A model generated the notes under the pieces. It ran no database searches and had not been told where the DNA came from. It worked only from the letters and a program-made list of their open reading frames with translations. Below, one piece after another: positions 1 through 10,863 of a stretch of DNA of 64,000 nt (position 1 is the stretch's first letter; each line of letters opens with the position of its first letter). This DNA comes from Telopea speciosissima (taxonomy: Eukaryota > Streptophyta > Magnoliopsida > Proteales > Proteaceae), in contig NC_057924.1 in the NCBI RefSeq assembly GCF_018873765.1, positions 14,347,001 through 14,411,000 of the forward strand. The letters run 5' to 3'. Position numbers and translations under genes: made by a program.

Positions 1-270
1 CTAAATATGCCTTGATTTTAACCGTCGCCTCCTCACCTTGTCTTCTTATCTTAATATACTCAGAAAGTAATTGTAGAAGTAAAACCCATTATCAGAGAAA
101 TGGATTATCACTTGTTTGAAAATCCTTACTTCGATTCCACCTTCTAGATGTTCAGTATCATATCACCCATAACCCAGAAACCCTATAATGTTGGAGGTGC
201 AGGAGAAGACTTGAAGTCCGGTGTAGGACAGTGTGAGCGATGCAAACCAGTTTCAGGGGAAGGGATTGCC

Positions 271-308
<38 letters not shown>

Positions 309-483
309 GGTGCAATTTTAGGGACAAAATTGTCCAATTCGTAGCAGGTTATGTATAAAGGTTACTGTTTTGGCTATTTTTGTAATACCAATCTTTGCTG
401 TTGATATATTAGTTAAATGAAAGATTAGATAGATAGTTTTGTAAAGTGAAACTCAATTGTAGTTAATCTTGTAATTTTCCCAT
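1..483. other. No gene seen; (GA)n tract
   Basis: I see no supportable coding region here. A GA microsatellite lies at about 278-306. The rest is AT-rich sequence that I do not recognise. The tandem array begins just downstream, around the gagtgagaaaaag motif at 513-525. Confidence 0.6.
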
Positions 484-524
484 ATATTAAAAGGGTGAGA
501 CTTTTTCCGACCTGAGTGAGAAAA

Positions 525-671
525 AGAAGGTTGTTTGATCGTGCCCCCTACGCCCAGTCACATGGGTGGCAAAATGACCATCCTACCCCTTGTATTGAAT
601 GCTTGGCCATGTGCTCCCATTGGCCCTTGTGCTGGTACAGGGGCCACATGATCAAGCAGCATTCTCTCTCC
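525..671. mobile_element. Foldback MITE, GGTCATTTTGCC-core family
   Basis: The ends are inverted repeats: gaaggttgtttgatcgtg on the left and the complement of catgatcaagcagcattc on the right. The middle carries the complement of the ggtcattttgcc core seen in many other short palindromic elements of this window. It interrupts the junction that reads straight through at 14395-14440, which supports insertion. It has no coding capacity. Confidence 0.6.
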
Positions 672-1833
672 TAAAAAAAACCCATATAAGAGGCCGAATC
701 TTGTAAGCTTGAATCTCACATTTCGGTGGTTCGGAGGATTGCTCATCTTGCTAGGGAAGCTAAGTTATCTTGTTGTATTGAAGAAAAACGTATTAGTTGT
801 TCTATTTTAATTTTCTATTTTTTTTCTTTTTGTTTTAAAAAAAAATCTTCTCCGAGTATGAAGATAGAATCTCTTTCACTAATGGTAATGTATCACATAA
901 TTGGACTCTGGGTTCATCATCAATTCCCACCCTTATTGCTCATGGCCGAAATATCCTTCACTAGTCAATAGAAGGATAATGAGCGGGGAGAAATTAGAAC
1001 CCTTTTCATTTGTATCTTATAAGATAAAAAGGTGTGGATTACAAATTTTTTTTAAAGCAAAACGGTGCTTTGTGTCACCCTTAAAAAAGACTTTGCAACA
1101 GTTGAGAAAAGAGTTATACGAGAAAAGGCCTTTCTGAGCCAATGGCATACACTGTGCTTCCTCATATGCCATTTTTCATTGTTTTTTTCTCTTTCCTTCA
1201 ATAAATGAATAAATAATATTTATGTTAGATAATGGAGATTACCTGCTAACTTGCTTGTTCAAAAAACTATTTCCCCCCCCCAAAAAAAAATGGGAGAGGG
1301 TTTGCTACACGGGTAGTGTACAATTTCATGCCTTGGAGGAGGGGCATTATGGAAAAACAAAAAAAATAGAGGTGTATATGAGACATCTTATAGGGGATAG
1401 TCCTACAATAATCTGAGTCTTATGAGGGGTGCCTGGATGCAATTTTGAAATTAAATTGACATTGTACAAACATGAATGAATGTGTGCATGTGTGTGTGGA
1501 TACATGTGTATTTGACTTATTATTCTTTCCAATATTTGTTCTCAAATTTTTTTTTACATCAATTGGATTTGTGTGTGTTCTTCCAAAATTTATTCTCTTC
1601 TTTTCATCAAATTGTATTGAGGTGTCTGGTTGGAAGGGAATGAAGGAGGGACATAAAACTATAATGTTTGTATAAATAATTTCAAAACATTTCAAATCTA
1701 GTTATAAATTACTTTACAAAAATAAAATAAAGTATAGAGGAATTTTTTTTTTTGCTAGAAATGGAAAAGGCTTTACACACTACTAGTGGTCTAGTGTATA
1801 CAACAACCCTTTCATACGGTCTCATACCCTTTC

Positions 1834-2036
1834 ATATTTTGATGAAGTCACTTTTCGTTTTATTTCAAGGGAGGCCAATGCTTTGGCGGATACCTTGGCT
1901 AAGAGGGCACAGTCTGTGGTGGGAAGGACTATTTGGCCTACTTATGATCCCTGTTTCTCTGTGTCACGTCACATTGATGATAGGCGTGTATCCTGTTTCT
2001 ATCAATAGATGTTCTTTCTATAAAAAAAAAAAAAAC
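1834..2036 (+). mobile_element. 5'-truncated L1-type LINE, 3' end only
   Basis: The translation gives an RNase H tail (FRFISREANALADTLAKRA, then VVGRTIWP) that matches the end of the full LINE at 47580-47715 (REINSVADSLARRAK). It is followed by a short 3' untranslated region and an A run at about 2022-2034. The paralogous site in unit 2 (about 10720-10745) lacks it. I could not define a clean target duplication. Confidence 0.8.
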
Positions 2037-2469
2037 GACATGTAAGCTCTCTTATTTACATACAGTGCAACATCCCCTCCCCTGCTCCCATTGGCATAAC
2101 GTGGGAGATTCCATCCCGACAACGTGTAACCTGTCCAAAGTATAATTATCAAATGGGAAAAATATTTTCATGTAACCAATGTACTGTAAATTCTCTTAGA
2201 TGGTTTTTTTTTAATAATTATTTTAAGAGATCTAAGTAGATCACTAAGTCAATGGTTACAAAAAGTCTTCTTTTTTGAAACAAATGTCATTTTCCTTCCC
2301 TTCCTTTTACTTGCAACCAAAGGGAGCCCACTCTTACGTCCATTTAGGTGACAACATCCTTGCTTTCGTAGGCCATCACTAATGGAGTATGTTTCCGGTT
2401 AGGTAAAGATTAAATACAGTTTTAGCAGCTTGAATTAATATAATGTGCAAACATTAAACAGAGGAACAA

Positions 2470-2540
2470 GCACTAGTGGTCTAGTGGTAGAATAGTACCC
2501 TGCCACGGTACAGACCCGGGTTCGATTCCCGGCTGGTGCA
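2470..2540 (+). tRNA. tRNA-Gly (anticodon GCC), copy 1
   Basis: This is a 71-base cloverleaf with box A-like agtggtctagtgg, anticodon loop ctGCCac and box B ggttcgattcc. The acceptor stem starts GCACTAG where copy 2 has GCACCAG, so one C-G pair becomes a U-G wobble. No CCA is encoded, as expected for a nuclear gene. A CAA triplet directly precedes the gene, a common plant tRNA start context. TTTT at 2543-2546 lies in the 6-base gap before tRNA-Phe and can act as a Pol III terminator. Confidence 0.97.
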
Positions 2541-2546
2541 AGTTTT

Positions 2547-2551
2547 GCGGG

Positions 2552-2594
<43 letters not shown>

Positions 2595-2619
2595 GCGTGT
2601 TCGATCCACGCTCACCGCA
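2547..2619 (+). tRNA. tRNA-Phe (anticodon GAA), copy 1
   Basis: This is a 73-base tRNA with the sequence typical of plant nuclear tRNA-Phe: acceptor GCGGGGA, D arm agctcagttgggagagc, anticodon loop CTGAAGA and T arm cgtgttcgatccacg. It starts 6 bases after tRNA-Gly on the same strand. No T4 run follows closely; the first longer T run lies about 50 bases downstream (around 2670). Confidence 0.97.
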
Positions 2620-2790
2620 TAGAATTATTATATATTTAATAAATCCAACTATGTTTATAACATGTTTCTCTTTTTATATTATTAATTCATCAACCCCTTT
2701 GTTTTTTTAAGTCAATTATACTCACCAAACCTATTCCCTATGCTTCTAATCCTAAAATTTTATCTAATATATTATGGGAAAAAGATCCCT

Positions 2791-2920
2791 ATGATGTTAG
2801 ACTGGGGATTCCTTTGACACCCTCATACATAATGAGTCGTGAGATTCATATTGGTATGATGTTAGACTGGGGATTCCTTTGACACCCTCATACATAATGA
2901 GTCGTGAGATTCATATTGGT
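2791..2920 (+). repeat. Perfect 65 bp tandem duplication
   Basis: The 65-base block at 2791-2855 is repeated without change at 2856-2920. Unit 2 has only one diverged copy at the matching place (about 12229), so the duplication is private to unit 1. Perfect identity implies a young event or a sequence-assembly slip. Confidence 0.9.
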
Positions 2921-3722
2921 CGACAAAATGTGGGTCCTCTATTGAAGGGATCTGAGTCTCACTTTCTTGTTGGTGTGATTTTTCATCTTGACATCGTGAG
3001 AAACCATATGCCCATTTATTATATAGGTTACGGGGAAGTTTTATGTAGATGGACTCTTTCCATGTATGATTGTGTTTTTTCTATTACATGGCAACTTAAT
3101 AGCACCAATTGCAAAAATATTGGGTAGGTCAGTCTCCACTCATGTAGCAAACTTAACCTAAACACATCTTGAAAGAAATAGGATGTTGAGTCAAGTTCAA
3201 TTAGGCTCCATTTGTTTGAAAGAAAAAATTAAAAGGAAAGAAAGTGAAAATTTTCAAACTTATAAAGGAAACTTTGGTCAATTAGGCTCTGTTTGATTCA
3301 AAGGAAAAATTAAAAGGAAGAGAAGTGAAAAAATTTCAAACCTAAAAAGAGAACTTTGATAATTATTACTCGACACGATTATATAAACACTTAATTTTCT
3401 TACTACATCTAGTAACAATACCTTGTAAATGTAATTTTTATTTTACTTCCCTAATCCAATGAATTAATGCAAACTAAAGTGGATTTTGATAACCAAATAT
3501 GGAATGATTTGGAATGGTAAAATAATCGTGTAGAGTAATTATTACAAACGTTCCTTTTTATGTGTGAAATTTTCACTTCACTTTCCTTTAATTTTTTTGC
3601 AACCAAGCGAAAACCTTAGGGCTACGTGTCCTATGGAAATAGCTCAATAAGGGCTAATTTGTTTAAAAGAAATAGGCTTGATTAGAACTGAGCATCCTAA
3701 GGAAATGCCTTACTTATAACTA

Positions 3723-4925
3723 GGGAAAATTACACTACCATCCCCTGACGTTTGTACTAAATACAGAGCGATCTCCTGTGTTTCTAAATTATACAGCCAC
3801 ACCCCCTGAGTTCCTACTCAGTTAGTTAGGCATTACGGTGTTGGTTAAGTTTGTCCTTAAATGACTAATATACCCCCTTTCAGGGTGTGAGCTTACCATT
3901 TTGCCCATAGGACATCCCTAACTTCACACCCTCTTCCCCTATTACTCGAATCTTAAAAAGGGTTTAGGGTTCGAAGGAAGAGAATCGTTGCAGAGAAAGA
4001 GATTCTTCATGCGGCATATCAGATTAAACAAATCTCAGATCTCCATAATCTCTAAATGGGTTTCTCTCCAAGACTCGGAACATAAAAATTTCATGGGGCA
4101 TAGCAGATTAAACAAAACCCAGATCTCCACAATCTCCAAATTGATTTCTCTCCAGCACTTGGAAGTCAGAACAAAAAAATTGGCATAAAATAAAGCAAAA
4201 AATAAAGAGATCCTCTCATTCACCATTCAAAACTCTCACAACCTTAACTGGGAAATTTTTCAGTGCCCACCAATATATAATAGATGAGAACAAAAGAATG
4301 GAAAAAATTAATAAATACAAAGACTGAAACCCTAGAATCGATCTTTCCTTTTACTTCTCAAATACGTGATTACAAAGAAAATAAAACATCTTGGGCTCTT
4401 GGCACAGACGAAGGAAGTGAAACTCGCTATGACTATTCTCTGATTCTTTCTACTCTACAGAGACGAAAAGACACAGCTTTCCTTCCACAATCTGTTTTCT
4501 CCTCAATCATGAACGAATCTATGAATCTTATTCATGATAAAAAAAAAATAAAAAATGAGGGTTTAGGGTTCAAAGGAAGAGAACCTGTTGCTTCCCTGAT
4601 GTGATTTATATGCCATGAATTAACGAAGGAGCCATGAAGAATCTCTTCCTCTGCAATGATTCTCTTAAACCTTCGAACCCTAAACACTCTTTCTGATTCG
4701 AGTAACAGGGGAAGGGGGGTGTGACGTTTGGGATGCCTTATGGGCAAAAATGGGAAGCTCACACCCTGAAAGGGGTACATTAGTCATTTGAGGGTAAACT
4801 TAACCAACACCGTAACATCTAACTAACGGAATGGGAGCTCAGGGGGTGCAACTGTATAATTTAGAAACATAACGAATCGCTCTGTATTTAATACAAACAT
4901 CAGGGGGTGACAGTATAATTTTCCT
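3723..4925. mobile_element. Mutator-like element with ~290 bp TIRs, non-autonomous
   Basis: The left arm (3723 to about 4012) and right arm (about 4634-4925) are inverted copies that both start near gggaaaattac. The target site TTATAACTA is duplicated at 3714-3722 and 4926-4934. A 9 bp duplication with long terminal inverted repeats is the hallmark of Mutator-like elements. Unit 2 keeps an empty site near 13350-13365. The loop holds a roughly 75 bp tandem duplication (4016-4165) and no transposase. Confidence 0.9.
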
Positions 4926-5105
4926 TTATAACTAATATATCCTGAAAAATAGAAAATAAACACCAATCATATATAATCATTAATTCATGCATAAAATCAT
5001 AGGTGTCTCCAATTCTCTATGCAAAAAACAGTGTTTCGAGAGACAACAATCTTGTTATCACATACTTTAACATGGAATGAATTAACTAATTCTCAAGAAT
5101 TTTAA

Positions 5106-5231
5106 GGTTGTGTTTGATATGTATTCTTGGAATGCATTCTTGGTTGATTTCACATTTTTAGATGAAAAAAAACAATTATTTTTATCATTTGAGAATGCAA
5201 AATCAATCTAGAATACAAAACAAACAAAACT
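5106..5231. mobile_element. Tourist/Harbinger-like MITE (TAA target), diverged copy
   Basis: The ends read ggttgtgtttgatatg and, inverted, aagttttgtttgt, next to TAA on both sides. It is the paralog of the cleaner copy at 13537-13645, so the insertion predates the tandem duplication. Confidence 0.6.
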
Positions 5232-5654
5232 TAAATTTCTACTCAATCTTTAAGGTTAGAGAAGTCACAAAACAGGTGAAGTGACTTTTGGGCTTTGATA
5301 CTAGTCAATCATCTGATTCCTAGGCCAACACAGACCAGGTACATTATGCAAACATGTATTGGTGTCTATGTGAATTTGACACCTTAGTGGATGTTGAGTG
5401 AGGTTCACATCATTCAGGGTATCAAAAATATAAAATTAAACCTTTAAAATAAAAAGATTTTTTTTTTGGGACCTAATAATGCTTACCAAAAAATCTGAAT
5501 TTTGGACATAGAAATGTTTATCAAACAATCTGAAACAACATTCTTATTTTTATTTTTATGTCATAAAAATAAAAAAATTCATATTTTTATACACCCTGAT
5601 AAAGCATTTAAAGGAGATTAAAAAGTCAATATAATTAAAGAGAGAGGGTTTTAC

Positions 5655-5931
5655 CCATGATTTTAGTGTATGGTATCGGATCGGGTATCGGTCACTTGCA
5701 AAACAGATATGATTCCGATATGGTATCGATATGGATTGATCGTATCGGATAAAACTGCCCTTGATTTCCCTTAAAAGCAGAGGATTTTTTTTACTATTTT
5801 ACCCCTTCTCTGTACTGTGTCACCGATATAGTATCTACACAGTATCTGCAGTTTATCAAGATCCATCATTGCCAAAACCGTTATATATTGTCTGATATGG
5901 GCGGTACAATACCGATACCTCAAACCATGGT
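5655..5931. mobile_element. MITE of the catggttttag...caaaccatgg family
   Basis: It begins catgattttag and ends caaaccatgg, an imperfect inverted pair. The body is built from tatcggtatcg-like words. Related copies are at 14151, 32473, 35061, 12285 and 56171. The one at 14151 is the direct paralog in unit 2. Confidence 0.6.
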
Positions 5932-7225
5932 TTTCCCCAACCGAGTGAGAGAAAGAAAAAAAAAAAAAAAAAAAAGGGAAAATTACAGTACCACCCCCTG
6001 AGGTTTGTATCAATTACAGCGCCACCCCCTGTATTTTCAAATCATACAGCTACATCCCTTCAGTTTTGATGATTTGTTATAGCCAGCCCCATTCCGTTAT
6101 GTCATTCATGTTATGTTGCAAGGAGATGGTAATTCATGACCTAAAATGACTCATTTACCCCTAATAGTTATTTGAGTTTTCCACACCCATCCCTGCCCTG
6201 TTATTCGAACTAAGGATCTTCCCTCCCGTTTTGGTTCTCTGCAACTTCAGAAGAGGGAGATGTATACAGGGAGGGTTCATCGCCATCCCATCCCTGCTAC
6301 ATGATTTGAGAAGTGTGTGACCACAACCTGCGACAACAACCTGCGACCAGAACCTGAGAACTGCAACGTTGGAAAGCCATCACCGAGATTTGCAACCTGC
6401 GACCATAAGGAGGTAATCCCTTCCCTTTTTTCATTTCTGATGCTTCATGGCAGCAAGAAACTTTTAAGGTTCTTATTTGTTGCATCCAAGTATGTCGATT
6501 TAGTGTTTTGAATCCAAACATTTAGGGTTTTTTCACAGAACAGAGGAATCGCATAGCACTTCTCCCCCCCTTCCAATCCTCTCCTTACTCCATCTCCGTG
6601 GTTGAACAAAGAATTCCTCTGCATCAAGTTTTTATACCAATGACTGATATATGCTTGGTGGTACCATTGCAATTTTTGAATTTAAATTCATTATATTATT
6701 TGATGAATCCGACAAAAAATCTTACCCTTATATGGCTCTACTACTGAGATTGTTTGTTTCCCCAGCCAGCTACATACAAACACAAATAGTTGGTCCATTG
6801 CAATTAAGAATGTAGCTATGTGTAACCCAGATGCAAACTATGATGAATGATTAATGGTGGACCACATCAAATTCTCTCTTTCTTATTCACATTATAGGCT
6901 TGCACTGGACCCCTCTTGGAGTTTGATCCAATTTTTAGCAATTTGTTTTGTTTAATACACATTGTCTTTCTAGATTATGGATTCCAACTAAGTGGTCCAC
7001 ACCTTTCCACATGGGGGAACCAAATTAGACTTTTTTAGTCAGTCCTATTTCATTCTTTTTGCTCAAACTTATTAAATCTGAACTCATTGACCACTAATTT
7101 TGTTAAACTTATTAAATCTGACCTCCCTGAACACTTTATGACAAGAAGGATGAAAGATTTAGGATTTTGATGTTCTAAAGAGCTGAAGCAAGCAGCCTGT
7201 ACCTCCTTATGCTCTTCCCAAGGAA

Positions 7226-8250
7226 ATCAATGCAGCCTGTACCACCTTCACTTCATTGGTTTCATCGAACTCAGCTTCATATACCTCCTGGGCTTTCTTT
7301 TCTTGCTGTAATGGTTGGATCTCTTCCTGCCTTGGAGGCTCAAAGGGTTCAACACCACAAGCACCCCAAATGAGATTCTCATCTAAAAACCCCCGAACCC
7401 AGATGGAATTATTTTAGCTGATGAGCCACATGCTTGATGGGTGATGACATAAGGAGAAAAAGCCATATAAATGGCAAGTCTATTCAATTTGAGCAAGATT
7501 TTATCTAACAACCGAAAAAAAGAAATAGCTGAGGCTCATCAGCTAAAATAATTCCATCTGGGTTGGTTGGATGCTGTTCTCTTGATGCTTGTTTGACCTG
7601 CACTTAATCAATAAATTGTGTCAGATATCTCATTTTTTTTCATGCTAATGTGATTAACCAAATATCACTGTTCGATATCTGAAGTACTGGTCAATCGCTT
7701 GAACAATCTCAAATATGATCATTGTTCGATACCTTGGTAGCATGGAGGAAACTCACATATTAATGGTTGCCTGTACTGTTATTTGTTTTCCTCTCATGCA
7801 CAGCAACGAATCTGTAAATAATGTAGTATATCTTCTCGTATCTAACTTATGCATTTTGAGATATCTCAAGGGACAATTCCTTCTCTGTAAATGTCTTTCA
7901 CTTCAATATATTTTGCATGGTAATATAACTTTCCACTTTCAATAAAATATTGGAAGGGATGTTAGTGGAATTTCTTCTTTACCCTCACAAGTCAGCATTT
8001 TCATGGATTGGTTCCATCGAACTCAGCTTCATATACCAATCCTTGTGCAATCAGTTTTGTCTTAATGCATGAGTTCCAGAAATTATTCACCTCATTATCT
8101 GTTCTTTCTGGTAGATGCTTAGCTATCTAGGCCCATCTGTGAAAAATAAATAAATTAAGGAACTTCATCTGATGAGAAATCGGAAATGCTGAGAAATTTG
8201 ATGGGTTGGGATTTTAAAGAATTTGATCACACAAACAAACCTGTTGCCTA
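7226..8250 (-). pseudogene. R2R3-MYB fragments, minus strand (R3 exon and C-terminal piece)
   Basis: Read on the minus strand, 8250 to 8037 repeats the second intron and third exon of the MYB piece found on the plus strand, including the words IAKHLPERTDN and FWNSCIKTKL. It then joins a YEAEFDGT-like stretch. A related YEAEFDET stretch ends an acidic, glutamine-rich piece at about 7388-7226 that contains IWGACGVEPFE, which resembles a MYB C-terminal region. That last assignment is a guess. The pieces cannot make a full protein. Confidence 0.6.
7396..7564. repeat. Perfect 32 bp inverted repeat (hairpin, 105-base loop)
   Basis: The 32 bases at 7396-7427 are the exact reverse complement of 7533-7564. 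The core is ggaattattttagctgatg. The loop is 105 bases. It lies inside the Pack-MULE-like element, beside the MYB fragments. Confidence 0.9.
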
Positions 8251-8679
8251 TTACAAATGAAGTCATCTAGTTAATTAATAATTTTCTTCAAGCTAGCTGT
8301 AATAAATTAAGGGGTTTAATTGGTTTGAGGTTGCAGGGCTGCAACGTGTGGAAAGAGTTGCAGACTGAGATGGATTAACTACCTAAGATCAGAGCTGAAA
8401 AGGGGTTCTTTTTCTGAACAAGAAGTAAGAACCATCATTGATGTTCATAGAATTCTAGGCAATAGGTTTGTTTGTGTGATCAAATTCTTTAAAACCCCAA
8501 CCCATCAAATTTCTCAGCATTTCCGATTTCTCATCACATGGAGTTCCTTCCCTTAATTTATTTATTTTTCACAGATGGGCCCAGATAGCTAAGCATCTAC
8601 CAGAAAGAACAGATAATGAATGAGGTGAAGAATTTCTGGAACTCAAGCATTAAGACAAAACTGAGTGCACAAGGATTGG
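8037..8679. repeat. Long inverted repeat of MYB sequence (hairpin)
   Basis: The left arm (about 8037-8250) is the reverse complement of the right arm (about 8456-8679) at roughly 93-95 percent by eye. Each arm holds MYB intron 2 plus the start of exon 3. The loop of about 205 bases holds MYB exon 2. A transcript from either strand would fold into a stem of over 200 base pairs. Confidence 0.88.
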
Positions 8680-8735
8680 ATCCAAAAACTCAGAGTCTCC
8701 TCCCTTCTCATCAGTTTACCAGCAATTAAAATATC
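8337..8735 (+). pseudogene. R2R3-MYB gene fragment (MYB26/MYB67-like)
   Basis: Exon 2 (8337-8465) encodes the R2-R3 stretch [19 protein letters not shown] and then IDVHRILGN. Intron 2 (8466-8574) has a gt donor and a cacag acceptor. Exon 3 continues WAQIAKHLPERTDNE, then FWNSSIKTKLSAQGLDP. R2R3-MYB proteins are DNA-binding regulators, and the [11 protein letters not shown] plus WAQIAKHLPGR wording is close to the MYB26/MYB67 group. One base is missing near the exon 2 start (CGATGT became CGTGT), and an extra ATGA after the TDNE codons shifts the frame, so it is not a working gene. Exon 1 is absent. Intron retention argues for capture from DNA rather than from mRNA. Confidence 0.85.
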
Positions 8736-8904
8736 CCTAAAAATAACAATGGATGCAATAATCTTCATATCTACCAAGAACCCATTTCAATTTTCTCAAT
8801 AAATTCACATATGAGAGATGGACCAATGAACACAAGTTCACTTTTTATCAAATTTTGAAATTCGCCGATTTTAGGGTTAATAGCAAATGAGAAAGGAAAA
8901 AAAA

Positions 8905-9075
8905 TCCGAGATGGAGTTGCAGTTGCAGGTCAGAGATGGAGTTGCAGTTGTAGGGAAAATAGATGAGGGAGAGAAATAGATGTATGCCTGTGCGATGGAG
9001 TTGTAGTTCACCAATGGAGTCGCAGGTCAGTGATGGCGTTGCAGTTGCAAGTCGGATTGCAGGCCAGCGATGGAG
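8905..9075 (+). repeat. Subterminal tandem repeat of the Pack-MULE
   Basis: Diverged repeats of gatggagttgcagttgcagg, with spacers, recur about six times. Matching gttgcag/ctgcgac words appear on the other side near 6320-6400. Subterminal repeats are common in Mutator-like elements. Confidence 0.6.
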
Positions 9076-10437
9076 GCAACTTCACATTTGGGAAGAAAAT
9101 GGTAAAAAGGGTTTTGGGTTATAATCTTATATCAGGGCAAATATGGAATTTCCACTAAGTTTAAACAACATATTAGACAAGGGCAAAGTTGGTATATAAA
9201 ATGTATAAATTAACACCATCCACTTACCATCAGCTGAGGGGGTGTAGCTGTATGATTTGAAAACATAGGGGGTGGCGCTGTAATTGATACAAACCTCAGC
9301 GGGTGGCGCTGTAATTTACCCTAAAAAAAACCCTATAAGAGGTCGAATCTTGTAAGCCTGAATCTTATTTTGTTGTATTGAAGAAGCTTTTTTTGAGCTC
9401 TTCTATTTTTTTTCTTATAAAAAAATTTTCTTCACCAATGATTGGACTCTAGGTTCATCATCAATTCCCACCGCTATTGTTCATGGTCGAAATATCCTTC
9501 TCTAGTCCAATAAAAGGGTAATGGGCATAGAGAAATTGGATGCCTTTTCGGTTGTATCCTATAAGATAACAAAAAAAATGTGTGGATTACAATTTTTTTT
9601 TAAAAATCAAAATGTGCCTTGTGTCACCCTTAGAAAAGATTTTGCATCAGTTGAGAAAAAAAAATACAAGAAAAGGCCTCTCTGAGCCTAAGGCGACTGT
9701 GCATCCTCACATACCATTTTTTATTGTTTTTTTCTCTTTCCTTCAATAAATGAATAAATAATATTTATGTGAGACAATGGAGAGTACCCTGCTAGCCTAC
9801 TTGTTCAGAAATGAAGCTTTGGAGGAAGATCATAATAAGAAAACAATAAAAATAGAGGAACGTGTGAGACACTTTATAGGTGGTGTGCTAGACTAATCTC
9901 AGTCTTATGAGGGGTGCCTGCATACAATTTTGAAATTAAGCTGGCGTTGCACAAATCTTTTACCCTATAGTCCTATATTATACAACTGTTTCCTTGAGAA
10001 GATGAAGTCCAAATCCGTGTCCTCTAAGTATAGGAGTCATGGCTCTAGTCTTCGGAGACATCTTACTTTTGAAGAGATCCGGCAATCGCTCTTGTCGACA
10101 ACGTCTCTTTTTGACTGCGATGTGATTGTGGCCAGTAGATGACTATGTGTTAATCAAGTTTTATGGATTTAAGGAGACCAAAAACAAGTATTAGGATGGT
10201 TTTAAATGTACATCACAAATCAAATTAGAGATGTAACTAATTGCAATGAGAAGGGGATGTGGTGATACATGTGTATTTGACTTCTTAGTTTTTTACAATA
10301 TTTGTTCTCATTTTTTTTCTTAAAATTGGATTTGTGTCTCTTCTTATTCTTCCAATATTTCTTCTCTTATTTTCATCAAGTTGGATTGATGTATCTGGTT
10401 GGAAGGGAATGAAGGGAAGGACATAAAACTGAATGTT

Positions 10438-10599
10438 CATGGGGGAGTGTGGCTCCTACGCACACACGGGATCAATGAGAGGGGACACATAGGCATCTTG
10501 GGGTGGGATTTCTGCCTTTCATAGGGGGACAAGGCGGTCATTTTGCCCTCTAGTGTGTCTGGAGTGGATGGTAGACTCCCTCATAGAGAACTTGTCTCC
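10438..10599. mobile_element. Foldback MITE, GGTCATTTTGCC-core family
   Basis: The element carries the ggcggtcattttgccctc core. Imperfect inverted ends read catgggggagtgtgg and, inverted, tatgagggagtctac. AATGTT is repeated at 10432-10437 and 10600-10605 and occurs once in unit 1 (about 1663-1668), so the insertion is specific to unit 2. Confidence 0.7.
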
Positions 10600-10863
10600 A
10601 ATGTTTATATAATTAATTTCAAAAACATTTCAAATCTAGCTATGAAATTTTATTTTACTTTACAAAAGGAAAATAAAATATAAAAGAAAAGGCTTTACAC
10701 ACTACTAGTATATACAACAACCCTCTCATAGTGTCTCCCCTCCTTGACATGTAGGCTCTCTTATTTACATACCGTGCAACATCCCCTCGTCTGCTCCCAT
10801 TGGCATGGCGTGGGAGATTCCATCCCACATCGACAACATGTAGCCTGTTTAAAGTATAATTAT

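Larger units (their letters stand above)
484..5975. repeat. Tandem segmental unit 1 (tRNA-bearing)
   Basis: This segment matches 9322-14405 in the same order and orientation. Shared landmarks are the ccctataagaggtcgaatct-like start (about 680), the tRNA-Gly/tRNA-Phe pair, the SPA-unrelated tggtatgcattc MITE and the final tatcgg-rich MITE ending in caaaccatgg. The unit end (gagtgaga plus an A run) reappears at 513 and 14395, just before the next unit start, which shows head-to-tail tandem duplication. Insertions found only here are the foldback MITE at 525-671, a LINE tail at 1834-2036 and the Mutator-like element at 3723-4925. A 65 bp tandem duplication at 2791 is also private to this unit. 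Confidence 0.85.
5976..9321. mobile_element. Pack-MULE-like Mutator element carrying MYB fragments
   Basis: Terminal inverted repeats of about 85-90 bp begin gggaaaattacag at 5976 and, inverted, gggtaaattacag at 9321. The flanks are A-rich 9-mers (5967-5975 and 9322-9330) that match at 8 of 9 bases. The element sits exactly between tandem unit 1 and unit 2; the uninterrupted junction survives at 14395-14440. I see no transposase. Inside are R2R3-MYB exon pieces on both strands (7226-8735), a 32 bp perfect inverted repeat (7396-7564) and a subterminal tandem repeat (8905-9075). Captured gene fragments within a non-autonomous Mutator-like element fit the Pack-MULE type. Confidence 0.85.

Noticed and set aside
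1782-1796. 15-base match to the tRNA-Gly 5' half (actagtggtctagtg)
   Set aside because: It is too short for a tRNA relic and explained as well by a local duplication of ctagtg; the rest of the tRNA is absent.
4284-4604. 106-codon frame in the loop of the 1.2 kb Mutator-like element
   Set aside because: No recognisable domain, and nothing in it resembles a transposase; a captured gene piece cannot be excluded but is not supported.
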